The notes beneath the pieces were generated by a model. That model searched no databases. It was given only the letters and a program-made list of their open reading frames with translations, and was not told where the DNA came from. From contig NZ_JAPDDP010000002.1 in NCBI RefSeq assembly GCF_027587195.1, forward strand, positions 62,001 to 126,000: a stretch of 64,000 bases of DNA. Reading direction: 5' to 3'. Positions 18,847 to 27,369 of this stretch are shown here, piece after piece. A program made the position numbers and the translations under genes. Source of the DNA: Solirubrobacter phytolaccae. GTDB lineage: Bacteria; Actinomycetota; Thermoleophilia; Solirubrobacterales; Solirubrobacteraceae. The stretch's first letter is position 1, and every line of letters begins with the position of its first letter.

Positions 18847-19653
18847 ATGGACCCTCGCTTCCTGCGGACGTTCGTGCGAGTGGTGCGGCTCGGCTCGTTC
18901 TCGGCCGCCGCGCGCGAGCTGGGCTACACGCAGTCCGGCGTGTCCCAGCACATCGCCGTGCTGGAGGGCGACGTCGGCGTGCCGCTCCTCACGCGCCGCC
19001 CGGTCGGCGTGACCGAGGCGGGCGCGCGCCTGCTCGAACACGCCGAGCCGATCCTGCTGCGGCTCGACGCGGCGCGCGCGGACGTCGCGCGCGTGGCCGC
19101 GGGCCCGCCGTCGCAGCTGCGGATCGGCGCGACGCCACTGGCGTGCGGGTTCGCCGCCGAGCTCGTCGCACCCGCCCTGGCCGTGACCGTTCGCGTGAGC
19201 GCGCGGGACGAGATCGCCCGTGCCGTCGCGGTGGGTGAGCTCGACGCGGGCGTCGTCGACGGCGTGGCCGCGCCGAACGACCCGCTCCGCCTGCCCGAGA
19301 CCGGCGCGCGCGTGGCCCGTTCCCTCGAGGAGCCGCTCGCCGTGGCGGTGGCGGACGACCATCCGCTGGCGGGTCGCTCGATCACGCTGGACGGGCTGGT
19401 CGACGCGCGCTGGATCGACGCGCCGACGATCTGCGCGCCGCTCGCCGATCTCGCCTCGCTCGCGCGCGCCGAGGGGTTCCGCGCGGCACTGACCTACGAC
19501 GGCGCGGACGTCGCCGGGCTGCTCGCGCTCGTGGCCGCCGGGCATGGCCTCGCGCTGCTCCCGGAGCGGGCGTTGACCGGCGTCGCCGCACTTCCCGTGA
19601 TCGCCCCAGCGCTGGTGCATCGCACCGAATGGCTGACCGACAACTACGGGTAA
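18847..19653 (+). CDS. LysR-family transcriptional regulator
   Basis: 268 residues. N-terminal winged helix: FLRTFVRVVRLGSFSAAA, LGYTQSGVSQHIAVLEGDVG, LLTRRPVGVTEAG. The C-terminal effector-binding domain is short, beginning near residue 90, consistent with a slightly reduced LTTR. Start ATG 18847 gives the usual family N-terminus. Divergent from the amidotransferase gene with a 71-bp spacer, the usual LysR-target arrangement. Ligand unknown. Confidence 0.92.
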   Translation: MDPRFLRTFVRVVRLGSFSAAARELGYTQSGVSQHIAVLEGDVGVPLLTRRPVGVTEAGARLLEHAEPILLRLDAARADVARVAAGPPSQLRIGATPLACGFAAELVAPALAVTVRVSARDEIARAVAVGELDAGVVDGVAAPNDPLRLPETGARVARSLEEPLAVAVADDHPLAGRSITLDGLVDARWIDAPTICAPLADLASLARAEGFRAALTYDGADVAGLLALVAAGHGLALLPERALTGVAALPVIAPALVHRTEWLTDNYG

Positions 19654-19718
19654 CCCGAACTTAAAGAGTCGAGCCTGCCCCGTGTGCGGATCGCGCTCCT
19701 CACGCGACCATTCATGTC

Positions 19719-20801
19719 ATGGCCGCCACCCTCGATCCCGCCGACCGTCCCCTCGGACGGATCTCCCCTCGGCAGATCGTCGTGCTCGTCGTCGCGAGCG
19801 CGGTGATGGTGGCGGGGCTGGTCGTGATCGCTCCGGCCCTGGCCGATCTCCCCGATGTCTGGTCGAAGCTGACGACCGGCCATCTCGGCTGGCTGGCGTT
19901 CGCGCTCGTGCTCGAGGCGCTCTCGTTCGTCGGGCACGCGATCCTGTTCCGCGCCGTCTCGATCGACGCTGACGGCGACTCCTCGCGGATCGGGCTCCGC
20001 GCGAGCACCGAGATCACCCTCGCCGGCCACGCCGCGACGCGCCTGTTCGCGTCCGCGGGCGCCGGCGGCATCGCGCTCACGGCCTGGGCGCTGAAGAAGT
20101 CGGGCATGGAAGCCCGCGACGTCGCCGCGCGCATGACCACGTTCATGGTGCTGCTGTACTCGGTCTACATGGGCGCGCTGCTGTTCGGCGGGCTCGGCCT
20201 CTACACCGGCGTCATCCCGGGCGGCGGCTCGTTCGCGATGACGATCGTGCCGGCCATCTTCGGCGCCGTGGTGATCGCGCTGGTGGCGAGCGCGCAGCTC
20301 GTCCAGCCGGGCGACTCGCGGCTGCGCCGGTGGCTCGCCCCGGTCGGCGCGGGCGTGCGCGACGCGCGCCGCCTGATCCGCCGCGGCAACGCCGGCCTGG
20401 TCGGCGCGCTGATGTGGTGGGCGTTCGACATCGCCTGCCTGTGGGCGTGCTTCATGGCCTTCGGCGACTCCCCCGCCGTCGGCGTGCTCGTGCTCGGCTA
20501 CTTCATCGGCATGCTCGCCAACACGCTCCCGCTCCCCGGCGGCGTCGGCGGCGTGGACGGCGGCATGATCGGCGCGTTCGTCGCCTTCGGCGTGGACCCG
20601 GCCAGCGCGATCGTCGCCGTGCTCGCCTACCGCTTCTTCGCCTTCTGGCTGCCGATCGCCCCCGGCGCGGCCGCCTTCGCCACGCTCCGCCGCACGGTCT
20701 CCGGCTGGGAGGCCGAGGACGCCGGCGAGACCCCGCGCCCCTCCCGCGCCAAGCGCAAGCAGGCGACGCGCTCAACCGGGCTCTGCCACCAGTACAGTTG
20801 A
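19719..20801 (+). CDS. UPF0104 / lysyl-PG-synthase-like membrane protein
   Basis: 360 residues with about eight membrane helices. It belongs to the flippase-like family (PF03706) related to the membrane half of MprF. Seen: ASAGAGGIALTAWALKKSG after helix 3 and the family signature LANTLPLPGGVGGVDGGMIGAF near residue 270. No aminoacyl-transferase domain. Possible lipid or glycolipid translocase. Basic C-terminal tail. First of three such genes in 10 kb (others at 24035-25069 and 28069-29061). Confidence 0.85.
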   Translation: MAATLDPADRPLGRISPRQIVVLVVASAVMVAGLVVIAPALADLPDVWSKLTTGHLGWLAFALVLEALSFVGHAILFRAVSIDADGDSSRIGLRASTEITLAGHAATRLFASAGAGGIALTAWALKKSGMEARDVAARMTTFMVLLYSVYMGALLFGGLGLYTGVIPGGGSFAMTIVPAIFGAVVIALVASAQLVQPGDSRLRRWLAPVGAGVRDARRLIRRGNAGLVGALMWWAFDIACLWACFMAFGDSPAVGVLVLGYFIGMLANTLPLPGGVGGVDGGMIGAFVAFGVDPASAIVAVLAYRFFAFWLPIAPGAAAFATLRRTVSGWEAEDAGETPRPSRAKRKQATRSTGLCHQYS

Positions 20802-20804
20802 GCC

Positions 20805-21068
20805 ATGGAAGGTTTTGGCGGGTTCTTCAACGACCCTGATTTCCAGCGTCGAATGCAAGAGATGGCCGAGCAGATGCAATCGGCCCAGACGCTGCAGTGG
20901 GCCGACAACGCGATCAAGCTCGCGGTCGACATGACCGTCGCGGCGATCAACCGCGTGAACATCCAGGGCACCACCGAGCAGCAGGCTCAGCAGATCCGCT
21001 CGGTGATGGCGACCGTCTTCCCCGAAGCGGTCACGCTCGTGCGCGAAGCCCGCCAAGGGCTGCAGTAG
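20805..21068 (+). CDS. small helical protein, unknown
   Basis: 87 residues, Gln- and Met-rich, predicted mostly helical: FQRRMQEMAEQMQSAQTLQW, then AVDMTVAAINRVNI. No membrane segment or signal. It starts 3 nt after the UPF0104 stop (ATG 20805), so it is probably in the same transcript. A family is not recognised. Confidence 0.7.
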   Translation: MEGFGGFFNDPDFQRRMQEMAEQMQSAQTLQWADNAIKLAVDMTVAAINRVNIQGTTEQQAQQIRSVMATVFPEAVTLVREARQGLQ

Positions 21069-21082
21069 GCCGCGTCGCTGGC

Positions 21083-21105
21083 CGCCCCCGTAAAGTGCGG
21101 GGGCG
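21083..21105 (+). terminator. CGCCCCCG/CGGGGGCG hairpin
   Basis: 8-bp perfect arms with a TAAAGTG loop, 14 nt after the small-protein stop and touching the TTG start of the SGNH gene. It reads as a terminator without a clear T-run, but could also restrict ribosome access to the next gene. Confidence 0.5.
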
Positions 21106-22032
21106 TTGATCACTCGGTGCGTTCTTCTCGTCGCCTGCGCGGTCGCCCTGAGCCTCGTGTCGAGCGCGAGCGCGGCCACGCCGCGCTGCTTCGGCGCCGC
21201 GGCGCGTGATCCCGAACGGCCGTGCACGAACCCGAAGCTGCGGCTGAAGGTCGAGCCGACCGTGCGGCAGGCGCCGCTCGTCCGCGGTACGCCGTGCGCG
21301 CGACTGCCGGTCGAAGGGTTGCTGTCGCCGTGCGGGTTCGGCGTCGCGGACGCGAGCGCGCAGGGGTACTTCGCGCTGCTCGGGGACAGCCACGCCGCGC
21401 ACTGGCGGCCGGCGCTGCAGACGCTGGCGCGCAAGGAGCACCTGCGCGGCGTGCAGCTCACGCGCAACGGCTGCAGCCTGACGACGGTCCCGCTGGCGGC
21501 GCCGGAGGCCGTGCGCGCCGACTGCGAGAACTGGAAGGCGCAGGCCATGAGCTGGCTCACTCGCCACCCGGAGGTCACGACCGTCTTCCTGGCGCAGAAG
21601 ACGCCGGACCCGGACGACTTCCTGCCGGACCCGGTGCCCGTGTTCTCGGCGCAGGTCAGCGGCTACGTGGAGGCGTGGAAGTGGCTGCCGGCGTCGGTCC
21701 AGCACGTCCACGTGATCCACGACAACCCGTCGATGCGGACGAGCACGATGGCGTGCGTGAGCCGCGCGCTCAAGCGCAAGCGAGCGCCGGGACCGGCGTG
21801 CGCGGTGCCACGCGCGACCGCGCTCCCGCCCGACCCGGCCGCCGCCGCGGTGGCGCAGACCGACCCGGGGCGGTTCGGGCTCATCGACCTGTCGCCGTTC
21901 TTCTGTGACGCCAAGAGCTGCTATCCGGTCGTGGGTGGCGTGCTGGTCCACAAGGACGTCAACCACATCACGAGGCGCTTCGCCGAGACGCTCGCCCCGT
22001 TCCTGGAGCGCGCCGTGGCTGGTCGCGCTTAG
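21106..22032 (+). CDS. secreted SGNH-hydrolase-like protein 1
   Basis: 308 residues with a Sec signal (CVLLVACAVALSLVSSASAA). The domain is the SGNH module usually fused to acyltransferase-3 proteins (OafA/OatA type), here free-standing and exported. Seen: block I LLGDSHAAHW with the catalytic Ser near residue 94, Asn in RNGCSL, and the C-terminal D-x-x-H in VHKDVNHIT. Several paired Cys suggest disulfides. Start TTG 21106 has no visible ribosome site because a hairpin abuts it. Likely an O-acetyl esterase or transferase acting on cell-surface glycans (inference). Confidence 0.82.
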   Translation: MITRCVLLVACAVALSLVSSASAATPRCFGAAARDPERPCTNPKLRLKVEPTVRQAPLVRGTPCARLPVEGLLSPCGFGVADASAQGYFALLGDSHAAHWRPALQTLARKEHLRGVQLTRNGCSLTTVPLAAPEAVRADCENWKAQAMSWLTRHPEVTTVFLAQKTPDPDDFLPDPVPVFSAQVSGYVEAWKWLPASVQHVHVIHDNPSMRTSTMACVSRALKRKRAPGPACAVPRATALPPDPAAAAVAQTDPGRFGLIDLSPFFCDAKSCYPVVGGVLVHKDVNHITRRFAETLAPFLERAVAGRA

Positions 22033-22879
22033 CCTCCTCGCGGGCTGCGGCGAGCAGACGCCAGCACCGACACCGGCACCGACGGCGAAGGCCACGCAGA
22101 CGCCGGCCGCGGACTGCGTCGGCGCGGCCGCACGCGAGCACGGGTGCGAGGAGCCGTCGGGCGTGCGCGACGACACCAACACGCGCGGTACGCCGTGCGA
22201 GCGCACCGAGCCGCTCGGGCTCGTCGAGCCGTGCGCGTTCGGTCCCGCCGGCGCGGAGACGACGTTCGCCGTGATCGGTGACAGCCACGCCGGCCAGCTG
22301 CGCTCGGCGTTCGCGGTGGCCGCCGACGAGCTGGGCCGGCGCGGGTACGCGCTCACGCGCAACGGTTGCCCGTTCGTGCGCGACGGTCGCCCCCTGCCCG
22401 AGCCGACCTTCAGCCAGTGCGCGCGGTTCAAGCGCGAGGTGCCGCAGTGGCTCGCCCGCCACCCGGAGGTCAAGACGGTGTTCCTCGTCGGCCTCGCCCG
22501 CAACGCCGCCACGCAGGACCCCGCGAACTGGACCGCCGCGTGGGAGACGCTCCCGAGCAGCGTCGAGCGGCGCGTGGTGATCCGCGACACGCCCGAGCTG
22601 GCCGAGGACACGCTCGCGTGCGTGCAGCGCGCGGAGGCCCGACCGGGCTCGACGTGCGCCGTCCCGCGCGCCACGGCGCTCCCGCCCGACCCCGCCGTCG
22701 CCGCGGCCGAGCAGACCGGAGCGCGGACGATCGACCTCAGCCGGTACTTCTGCGACGAGACGCGCTGCTTCCCGGTCGTCGGTGGCGTCGTCGCCTACCA
22801 GGACTTCACGCACGTGTCGGCGGCCTTCGCGGTCACGCTCGGGCCGTACCTGGCCGCGGAGATCCGGCGGCTTAGCTGA
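22019..22879 (+). CDS. SGNH-hydrolase-like lipoprotein 2, paralog of its neighbour
   Basis: About 286 residues. Lipobox LLAGC follows a short hydrophobic stretch, then a Thr/Pro linker. SGNH features: AVIGDSHAGQLRSAF with the catalytic Ser, LTRNGCPF, and D-x-x-H in YQDFTHVS. The stretch CAVPRATALPPDP is identical in the upstream paralog, showing tandem duplication. No ATG, GTG or TTG lies close to the signal: CTG 22019 is taken, overlapping the previous gene by 14 nt; GTG 21935 would give a long Arg-rich lead. Outer-face enzyme anchored by lipid. Confidence 0.78.
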   Translation: MVALSLLAGCGEQTPAPTPAPTAKATQTPAADCVGAAAREHGCEEPSGVRDDTNTRGTPCERTEPLGLVEPCAFGPAGAETTFAVIGDSHAGQLRSAFAVAADELGRRGYALTRNGCPFVRDGRPLPEPTFSQCARFKREVPQWLARHPEVKTVFLVGLARNAATQDPANWTAAWETLPSSVERRVVIRDTPELAEDTLACVQRAEARPGSTCAVPRATALPPDPAVAAAEQTGARTIDLSRYFCDETRCFPVVGGVVAYQDFTHVSAAFAVTLGPYLAAEIRRLS

Positions 22880-24033
22880 CGCGGCTACCCTCGTTCGCCA
22901 TCAAACGCCTGCTCGCCACAGCCCTGCTCGCCCTGCTCGTGCTCGCCGCACCGGCCCACGCCTCACGCACGATGGAGATCGGCATCCAGGACGACGCCGT
23001 CTTCGTCGACCAGGTCGGCTACGGCCGGATCGCGGGGCTCACCCGCGCCAAGGAGCTCGGCGTCACGACCGTCCGCGCGAACATGATCTGGGCGCGCGTG
23101 CTGGTCGGCAAGCAGTCCGAGCAGCGCGCCCGCCCGGCCAAGCCGCGCTACGACCTCATCCGCTTCGAGCAGCTCGTGACCGAGGCCCGCGCCGCCGGCC
23201 TGCGCGTGGAGCTCACGCTCACGGGCCCCGCCCCGCGCTGGGCGACCGCCGACAAGGCGAAGGCGTCGACGCGCAACCCGTCGGCGAAGGAGTTCGCGCG
23301 CTTCACGTCCGAGATCGCGAAGCACTTCAAGGGCCGCGTCGCCCGCTACAGCATCTGGAACGAGCCGAACTGGCACTCGTGGCTGAGCCCCGCCCGGACG
23401 GCCGCGGCGCAGTACCGCAAGCTCTACACGGCCTCGTACTCGGCGATCAAGCGCGCCGACCGCAAGGCGGAGGTCGTGCTCGGCGAGCTCGCGCCGCAGG
23501 CCCGCCCCGGCGCCTCGTTCGCCCCACTGCGCTTCCTGCGCGACGTCCTCTGCGTGGACACCCGCTGGAAGAAGCGTGGCGGCTGCGGGACCGTCCGCGC
23601 CGACGCGGTCTCCCTGCACCCGTACGACTACAAGAACCCGCCGACGTACAAGCGCGTCCCGACCGACGACGTGACCATCGGCACCGTCAGCCGGCTCACG
23701 AACGCGCTCACCCGCCTGCGCAAGGCCAAGGCGCTCGCCACCGCCGGCAACCGCGAGCCGGCCGTGCACCTGACCGAGTTCGCCTACTTCGCGAGCGGCC
23801 CGCTGGCCTTCCCGCGCGCCACCCGCGCCCGCTACATCACGCAGGCCTTCGAGCTCGCCCGCAAGAACCCGAAGATCTCGCAGCTCCTGTACTTCGGGCT
23901 GATGCAGAACCCGGACGTGCAGTGGAACACGGGCCTGCTGCGACCGAACGGCACGCCGGACGACTCGTTCACGGCGCTGAAGAGCTGGACCGAGCGCGAG
24001 ACCCGCGCCGGCCGGCTCGCCCCCTCCGAGTAG
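22876..24033 (+). CDS. secreted clan GH-A glycoside hydrolase-like protein 1
   Basis: About 385 residues with a Sec signal (RLLATALLALLVLAAPAHA). A TIM-barrel hydrolase resembling GH5/GH39: acid/base Glu in YSIWNEPNWHSWL and probable nucleophile Glu in HLTEFAYF near the end of the barrel, plus LTLTGPAPRWAT and SLHPYDY. Start: CTG 22876 shares CTGA with the previous stop, the junction style used throughout this window; GTG 22939 would cut the signal peptide and ATC 22900 is unusual. Likely acts on extracellular or cell-surface polysaccharide. Paralog at 50428-51816. Confidence 0.8.
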   Translation: MTRLPSFAIKRLLATALLALLVLAAPAHASRTMEIGIQDDAVFVDQVGYGRIAGLTRAKELGVTTVRANMIWARVLVGKQSEQRARPAKPRYDLIRFEQLVTEARAAGLRVELTLTGPAPRWATADKAKASTRNPSAKEFARFTSEIAKHFKGRVARYSIWNEPNWHSWLSPARTAAAQYRKLYTASYSAIKRADRKAEVVLGELAPQARPGASFAPLRFLRDVLCVDTRWKKRGGCGTVRADAVSLHPYDYKNPPTYKRVPTDDVTIGTVSRLTNALTRLRKAKALATAGNREPAVHLTEFAYFASGPLAFPRATRARYITQAFELARKNPKISQLLYFGLMQNPDVQWNTGLLRPNGTPDDSFTALKSWTERETRAGRLAPSE

Positions 24034-24034
24034 C

Positions 24035-25069
24035 TCAGTCCCAGTGGTGCGCTTCGAAGCGCGCCGCGACCTGCTCACGCGGCGGCGGGTGCGCGAGCAC
24101 GCGCTGGATCCGCACGAGCGCGATCGCGCCGAACAGCGCGGGGAGGCCGAGCTGGAACACGCGGTAGCCGACCACGGCCGCCGCGGCGAGCGGGAGCGAG
24201 GTGCCGTAGGCGACGAACATGCCGATCAGCCCGCCCTCGGTGCCGCCGACGCCACCGGGCGTGGGCAGCAGCGCGCCCGCGTGGCCGAGCGCGTAGGCGA
24301 GCACGAACAGCCCGAGCTCCGGCGCACCGCCGCCGAACGCCTGGAACATGCACGCGAGGCTGGCGACGTCGAACGCGAAGTAGGTGATTGACCCGAACAG
24401 CAGCAGCGGGTCGCCGTGCTTGAGCAGCTCGATCGACGTGCGCACGCCACCGTGCACGAAGCTCCAGACGCGCCAGACGATGTGGCGCACCTTGCCTCCG
24501 TCCGGCTCCTGGGGCGGGTTGGTGCGCCCGAACAGCACGACGAGCACGAACACGAACGCGATCGCCCCGGCCGGGAGCAGCGTCATCAACAACGACGCGT
24601 CGCCCGGCAGCAGGCCGACCGCGGTGAGCCCGCCCGCGACGGTGATCGCGGCGAAGCTCACGGCGCTGGTGACGAGGAAGAGCGCGGCGTGGCGTTGCGC
24701 GGCGAGCTCGGCGGGCACGCCGAGGCGCGTCAGCACGTAGGCGCCGTAGGCCGGCCCGCCCGCGCCGCCCGCGGGGAGCAGCACGTTCGCGCCCTGCTCC
24801 GCCGTGCCCAGCACGAGCGCGCGGCGCCACGGCATCACGCGGTCGAACGCCGACCACAGCGCGCGCACGAAGCCGAGCATCGAGAGGATCCGGAACGCGG
24901 CGGCGGCCACGATCCAGCCCGGCTCGGCCTGCGCGAACTCGGTCCGCACCTCGCCCACGCCGGGCAGCGCGGCGAACGCGACCACGGCCAGGATGAGCAC
25001 GATCGCGAAGAAGCCGACGCGCTTCGCCACACCCCGAAAGTCGATGCCCGCATCGTGCGCCCTTGCCAT
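24035..25069 (-). CDS. UPF0104 / lysyl-PG-synthase-like membrane protein
   Basis: 344 residues with about eight helices. Seen: LLPAGGAGGPAYGAYVLTRLG near residue 100 and the family signature GALLPTPGGVGGTEGGLIGMF near 280. No catalytic domain attached. Converges on the GH-like gene with a 1-nt gap and is divergent from the MarR-GNAT gene. Possible lipid or glycolipid flippase. Confidence 0.85.
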   Translation of the reverse strand: MARAHDAGIDFRGVAKRVGFFAIVLILAVVAFAALPGVGEVRTEFAQAEPGWIVAAAAFRILSMLGFVRALWSAFDRVMPWRRALVLGTAEQGANVLLPAGGAGGPAYGAYVLTRLGVPAELAAQRHAALFLVTSAVSFAAITVAGGLTAVGLLPGDASLLMTLLPAGAIAFVFVLVVLFGRTNPPQEPDGGKVRHIVWRVWSFVHGGVRTSIELLKHGDPLLLFGSITYFAFDVASLACMFQAFGGGAPELGLFVLAYALGHAGALLPTPGGVGGTEGGLIGMFVAYGTSLPLAAAAVVGYRVFQLGLPALFGAIALVRIQRVLAHPPPREQVAARFEAHHWD

Positions 25070-25100
25070 AGCCGCCCTTTAGGTTGGCAGCGTCGCGATA

Positions 25101-25116
25101 TCTGACTAGAGTCAGA
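25101..25116. promoter_or_regulatory. TCTGACT-AG-AGTCAGA operator candidate
   Basis: 7-bp perfect arms with a 2-nt centre, flanked by ATAT on both sides, ending 3 bp before the ATG of the MarR-GNAT gene. AT-richer than its surroundings. Location and size fit a MarR autoregulatory site that also covers the flippase-like promoter. Confidence 0.6.
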
Positions 25117-25119
25117 GAT

Positions 25120-25998
25120 ATGGAAGAGGTCGAACGGGTCCGCTCTTTCAACCGCACGGTCACCGAGCGCGTGGGCGCGTTGATGGACTCCTACCTGGAC
25201 TTCGGGCGCCCGCTCGGCGCGTCCCGCGTGCTGTGGGAAGTGGGCGCGGCGACCGACGTGCGCGACCTGCGCGCGCGGCTGAGCCTGGACTCCGGCTACC
25301 TCAGCCGGCTGCTGCGGACGCTCGAGGGCGAGGGCCTCGTGACCGTGGAGGCGGGCACGGGCGACCGGCGCCGCCGCACGGTCGCGCTCACCGCCGCGGG
25401 CCGGGCCGAGCGCGCCCGGCTGGACGCGCGCAGCGACGACCTCGCGCGCTCCTTCCTGGCCCCGCTCAGCGAGCGCCAGACCAGGCAGCTCGTCGACGCG
25501 ATGGCGACCGTCGAGCGGCTCCTGACCGCGGGCATCGTCGAGCTCACTGCGGAGGACCCGGCGGGCGACGCCGCGCGGCACTGCCTCTCCCGCTACTTCG
25601 CGGAGATCGACGAGCGCTTCGACGGCGGCTTCCGCGAGGCCGTCGCGCTGCCGTTCGACTCCGGCGTGTTCGTGGTCGCGCGGCTCCGGGGCGAGCCGAT
25701 CGGGTGCGGCGCGCTCAAGGACGTCACGCCGCCCGAGATCAAGCGCATGTGGGTCGCCCCCGAGGCGCGCGGGCTCGGCGTCGGCCGCCGCATCCTGGCC
25801 GAGCTCGAGCGCCACGCGGTCGAGGCCGGGACCGCGACGATCCGGTTGGAGACCAACCGCGTGCTCGCCGAGGCGCAGCAGCTCTACCGCTCAGCGGGCT
25901 ACGTCGAGGTGGAGCCGTTCAACGCCGAGCCGTACGCGCACTACTGGTTCACGAAGACGTTGAAGCCGGGCACCTCGACGAACCCGAGCCGCTCGTAG
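25120..25998 (+). CDS. MarR regulator fused to GNAT acetyltransferase
   Basis: 292 residues, two domains. Residues 1-145: MarR winged helix (LGASRVLWEVG, LDSGYLSRLLRTLEGEGLVTV, GDRRRRTVALTAAGR). Residues 150-290: GNAT fold with the acetyl-CoA loop VAPEARGLGVGRRIL and LYRSAGYVEVEPF. Such MarR-GNAT fusions are known in actinobacteria, but their ligand and acetyl acceptor are not. Start ATG 25120 follows the palindrome directly. Its last 58 bp overlap the convergent GNAT gene. Confidence 0.9.
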   Translation: MEEVERVRSFNRTVTERVGALMDSYLDFGRPLGASRVLWEVGAATDVRDLRARLSLDSGYLSRLLRTLEGEGLVTVEAGTGDRRRRTVALTAAGRAERARLDARSDDLARSFLAPLSERQTRQLVDAMATVERLLTAGIVELTAEDPAGDAARHCLSRYFAEIDERFDGGFREAVALPFDSGVFVVARLRGEPIGCGALKDVTPPEIKRMWVAPEARGLGVGRRILAELERHAVEAGTATIRLETNRVLAEAQQLYRSAGYVEVEPFNAEPYAHYWFTKTLKPGTSTNPSRS

Positions 25999-26651
25999 AG
26001 CCGCGCCGCGCCGTCGTCGTCCGGGTGCAGATGGGCGAGCGTCGCGCCCTGTTCGAAGCCGCGTGCGATCAGCCAGGCGGTGAGCGCCGCGCCGAGCCCG
26101 CGCCGCCGCGCGTGCGGGAGCACGCCAACGCCCGCCACGTACAGACACGGCCCGGCGCGGCCGTCGCTGCGCACGGAGTACCCGGTCGCGACCGGCTCGC
26201 CGTCGAGGTAGCCGAGCGCCGTCTCGAACCGAGGCGCGTCGAACTGCGCGGTCAGCCACGCCCCCGCGGGGTCGGTGCCGAACGCGGCGGCGTCGATGGT
26301 GACGACCGTGTCCAGGTCGTCGGCGACCCGGACGTCCGCGGCCGGCGGCGGCACGAACGCGGCAGGCTCGAGCCCCATGAGGCGCTTGTAGAACAACATG
26401 CTCCCGCGTGACCACTCGAGCTCGCGCGGCACCCGCATCCCCCACGGCACACCCCGTGTGGCGTACCAGGCGGCCGCCGCGTCCATGTCGGCGTCGGGCG
26501 CCGTGATGTCCGCGTTGTTCCACTGCGGATGCCCGAGCCCGGACGCCATCAGGCGGATCCCGGGCCGCTCCTCCGCGCCCGCCCGCAGCGCGCCGTGGAC
26601 CTGCCAGGCGTCGCCGTGCGCGGTTCGGACCCGGGACGTCAGCGAATCCAC
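25941..26651 (-). CDS. GNAT-family N-acetyltransferase
   Basis: 236 residues. The C-terminal GNAT domain carries VAGVGVLPHARRRGLGAALT (acetyl-CoA binding) and LYERLGFVEVPGF. The first 110 residues are a diverged half-domain without a clear motif. Start GTG 26651. Overlaps the MarR-GNAT gene tail to tail. Substrate unknown. Confidence 0.85.
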   Translation of the reverse strand: MDSLTSRVRTAHGDAWQVHGALRAGAEERPGIRLMASGLGHPQWNNADITAPDADMDAAAAWYATRGVPWGMRVPRELEWSRGSMLFYKRLMGLEPAAFVPPPAADVRVADDLDTVVTIDAAAFGTDPAGAWLTAQFDAPRFETALGYLDGEPVATGYSVRSDGRAGPCLYVAGVGVLPHARRRGLGAALTAWLIARGFEQGATLAHLHPDDDGAARLYERLGFVEVPGFNVFVNQ

Positions 26652-26703
26652 CCCAGCAGAGTAAACTCCCTAAAACCAGACCCCCTTTTAGAGGAGACAG
26701 ACG

Positions 26704-27369
26704 ATGGGCGTCACCATTGGCGATACGGCTCCAGATTTCGAAGCGGAGACCACCGAGGGCACGATCAACTTCCACGACTGGCTCGGTGACTCGTGGGGTG
26801 TGCTGTTCTCGCACCCGCGCGCCTTCACCCCGGTGTGCACGACCGAGCTCGGCTACCTGGCCTCGATCAAGCCGGAGTTCGACAAGCGCGGCGTGAAGAT
26901 CATCGGCATCTCCGTGGACCCGGCCGAGAACAACGTCGGCTGGTCGAAGGACATCGAGGAGACGCAGGGCACCGCCCCGAACTACCCGATCATCGGCGAC
27001 AGCGACTTCAAGGTCGCCAAGGCCTACGGGATGCTGCCGGCCGACGTCGCGGGTGAGGCCACCGAGCGCACGCCCGCGCAGAACGCGACCGTTCGCAACG
27101 TCTACGTGATCGGCCCGGACAAGAAGATCAAGCTGGTGCTCATCTATCCGATGACGACCGGCCGCAACTTCGACGAGGTCCTGCGCGTGCTGGATTCGCT
27201 GCAGCTGACCGCCAACCACGCGGTCGCCACGCCGGCCCAGTGGCAGCCGGGCGAGGACGTCATCATCGCCGGCTCGGTCTCCAACGACGCCGCCAAGGAG
27301 AAGTACCCGGACGGTTGGAAGGAGCCCAAGCCGTACATCCGGATCGTTCCCGCGCCCACGGCTAGCTAG
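26704..27369 (+). CDS. 1-Cys peroxiredoxin (Prx6 type)
   Basis: 221 residues, the long Prx6/1-Cys length. Reduces H2O2 and organic peroxides in the cytoplasm. Peroxidatic Cys lies in AFTPVCTTELG near residue 46 with the upstream Thr and a downstream Arg (ERTPAQNATVRNVYVIGP). No resolving Cys is visible. Ribosome site GAGGAG lies 11 nt upstream of ATG 26704. Overlaps the convergent AlkA gene by 8 bp. Confidence 0.94.
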   Translation: MGVTIGDTAPDFEAETTEGTINFHDWLGDSWGVLFSHPRAFTPVCTTELGYLASIKPEFDKRGVKIIGISVDPAENNVGWSKDIEETQGTAPNYPIIGDSDFKVAKAYGMLPADVAGEATERTPAQNATVRNVYVIGPDKKIKLVLIYPMTTGRNFDEVLRVLDSLQLTANHAVATPAQWQPGEDVIIAGSVSNDAAKEKYPDGWKEPKPYIRIVPAPTAS

